From Pseudobacillus lumedeiriae (GTDB taxonomy: Bacteria > Bacillota > Bacilli > Bacillales > Domibacillaceae), in the NCBI RefSeq assembly GCF_044891285.1, contig NZ_JAUIYO010000027.1:1-13723 (forward strand): a DNA stretch of 13,723 nt. Reading direction: 5' to 3'. Shown here piece after piece: positions 13,561 to 13,723 of the stretch (positions within the stretch are counted from its first letter, which is position 1; each line of letters starts with the position of its first letter). Below the pieces are notes generated by a model. The model had not been told where the DNA came from. It was given only the letters and a program-made list of their open reading frames with translations, and searched no databases. The position numbers were made by a program, and so were the translations under genes.

Positions 13561-13593
13561 ATTATTCACATTGTGTAGCAGCAAGTGACAACT

Positions 13594-13623
13594 ACTAAAA
13601 AAGAACAGCTTCTGCTGTTCTTT
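13594..13623 (-). terminator. rRNA operon terminator
   Basis: On the minus strand AAAGAACAGC pairs with GCTGTTCTTT around a loop of AGAA (13600-13623), followed by TTTTAG. It lies 6 bases after the 5S 3' end and closes the upstream rRNA operon. Confidence 0.92.
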
Positions 13624-13629
13624 TCGTTT

Positions 13630-13723
13630 GCCTGGCAGCGTCCTACTCTCACAGGGGGAAGCCCCCAACTACCATCGGCGCTGAAGAGCTTAACTTCCGT
13701 GTTCGGTATGGGAACGGGTGTGA
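13630..13723 (-). rRNA. 5S rRNA, 3' part (partial)
   Basis: Minus-strand sequence starting TCACACCCGTTCCCATACCG and ending GGACGCTGCCAGGC matches Bacillus 5S rRNA. The first 20-25 bases are missing beyond the right edge. It is the last gene of the rRNA operon that precedes this segment. Confidence 0.97.

Overview
This window is an ordinary core-genome segment of a spore-forming, low-GC Bacillota of the Bacillaceae type. It reads like the near-origin stretch of the Bacillus subtilis chromosome between two rRNA operons, shown here in reverse, so nearly everything is on the minus strand. The assignment rests on gene order, on strong AGGAGG-type ribosome binding sites, on a large Bacillus-type SRP RNA, on a T-box leader before serS, and on BofA, which occurs only in endospore formers. 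The proteins resemble but clearly differ from those of B. subtilis as I remember them; I cannot name the species.

Layout in the direction of transcription (high to low coordinates): the 3' part of a 5S rRNA and its terminator; a glutathione peroxidase gene; yaaC, opposed to its neighbours; guaB; dacA; pdxS-pdxT; a T-box leader and serS; tRNA-Ser(UGA); an isochorismatase-family gene on the plus strand; tadA; the SRP RNA gene; the dnaX-yaaK-recR-yaaL-bofA cluster; a terminator; and two tandem promoters that lead into the 5' end of the next 16S rRNA. Most transcription units end in clear intrinsic terminators.

Functionally the segment combines nucleotide synthesis (guaB), cell-wall maturation (dacA), vitamin B6 synthesis (pdxST), translation (serS, tRNA-Ser, tadA, rRNA), protein targeting (SRP RNA), replication and repair (dnaX, recR, yaaK) and sporulation control (bofA).

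I found no mobile element, CRISPR array, phage gene or plausible new multi-gene system. Points worth a second look: a peroxidase with an altered catalytic Gln position lying beside an rRNA operon; absence of the dck-dgk-yaaH genes found here in B. subtilis; direct repeats before pdxS; a possible sigma-E promoter before bofA; and close packing of the bofA terminator against the rRNA promoter.
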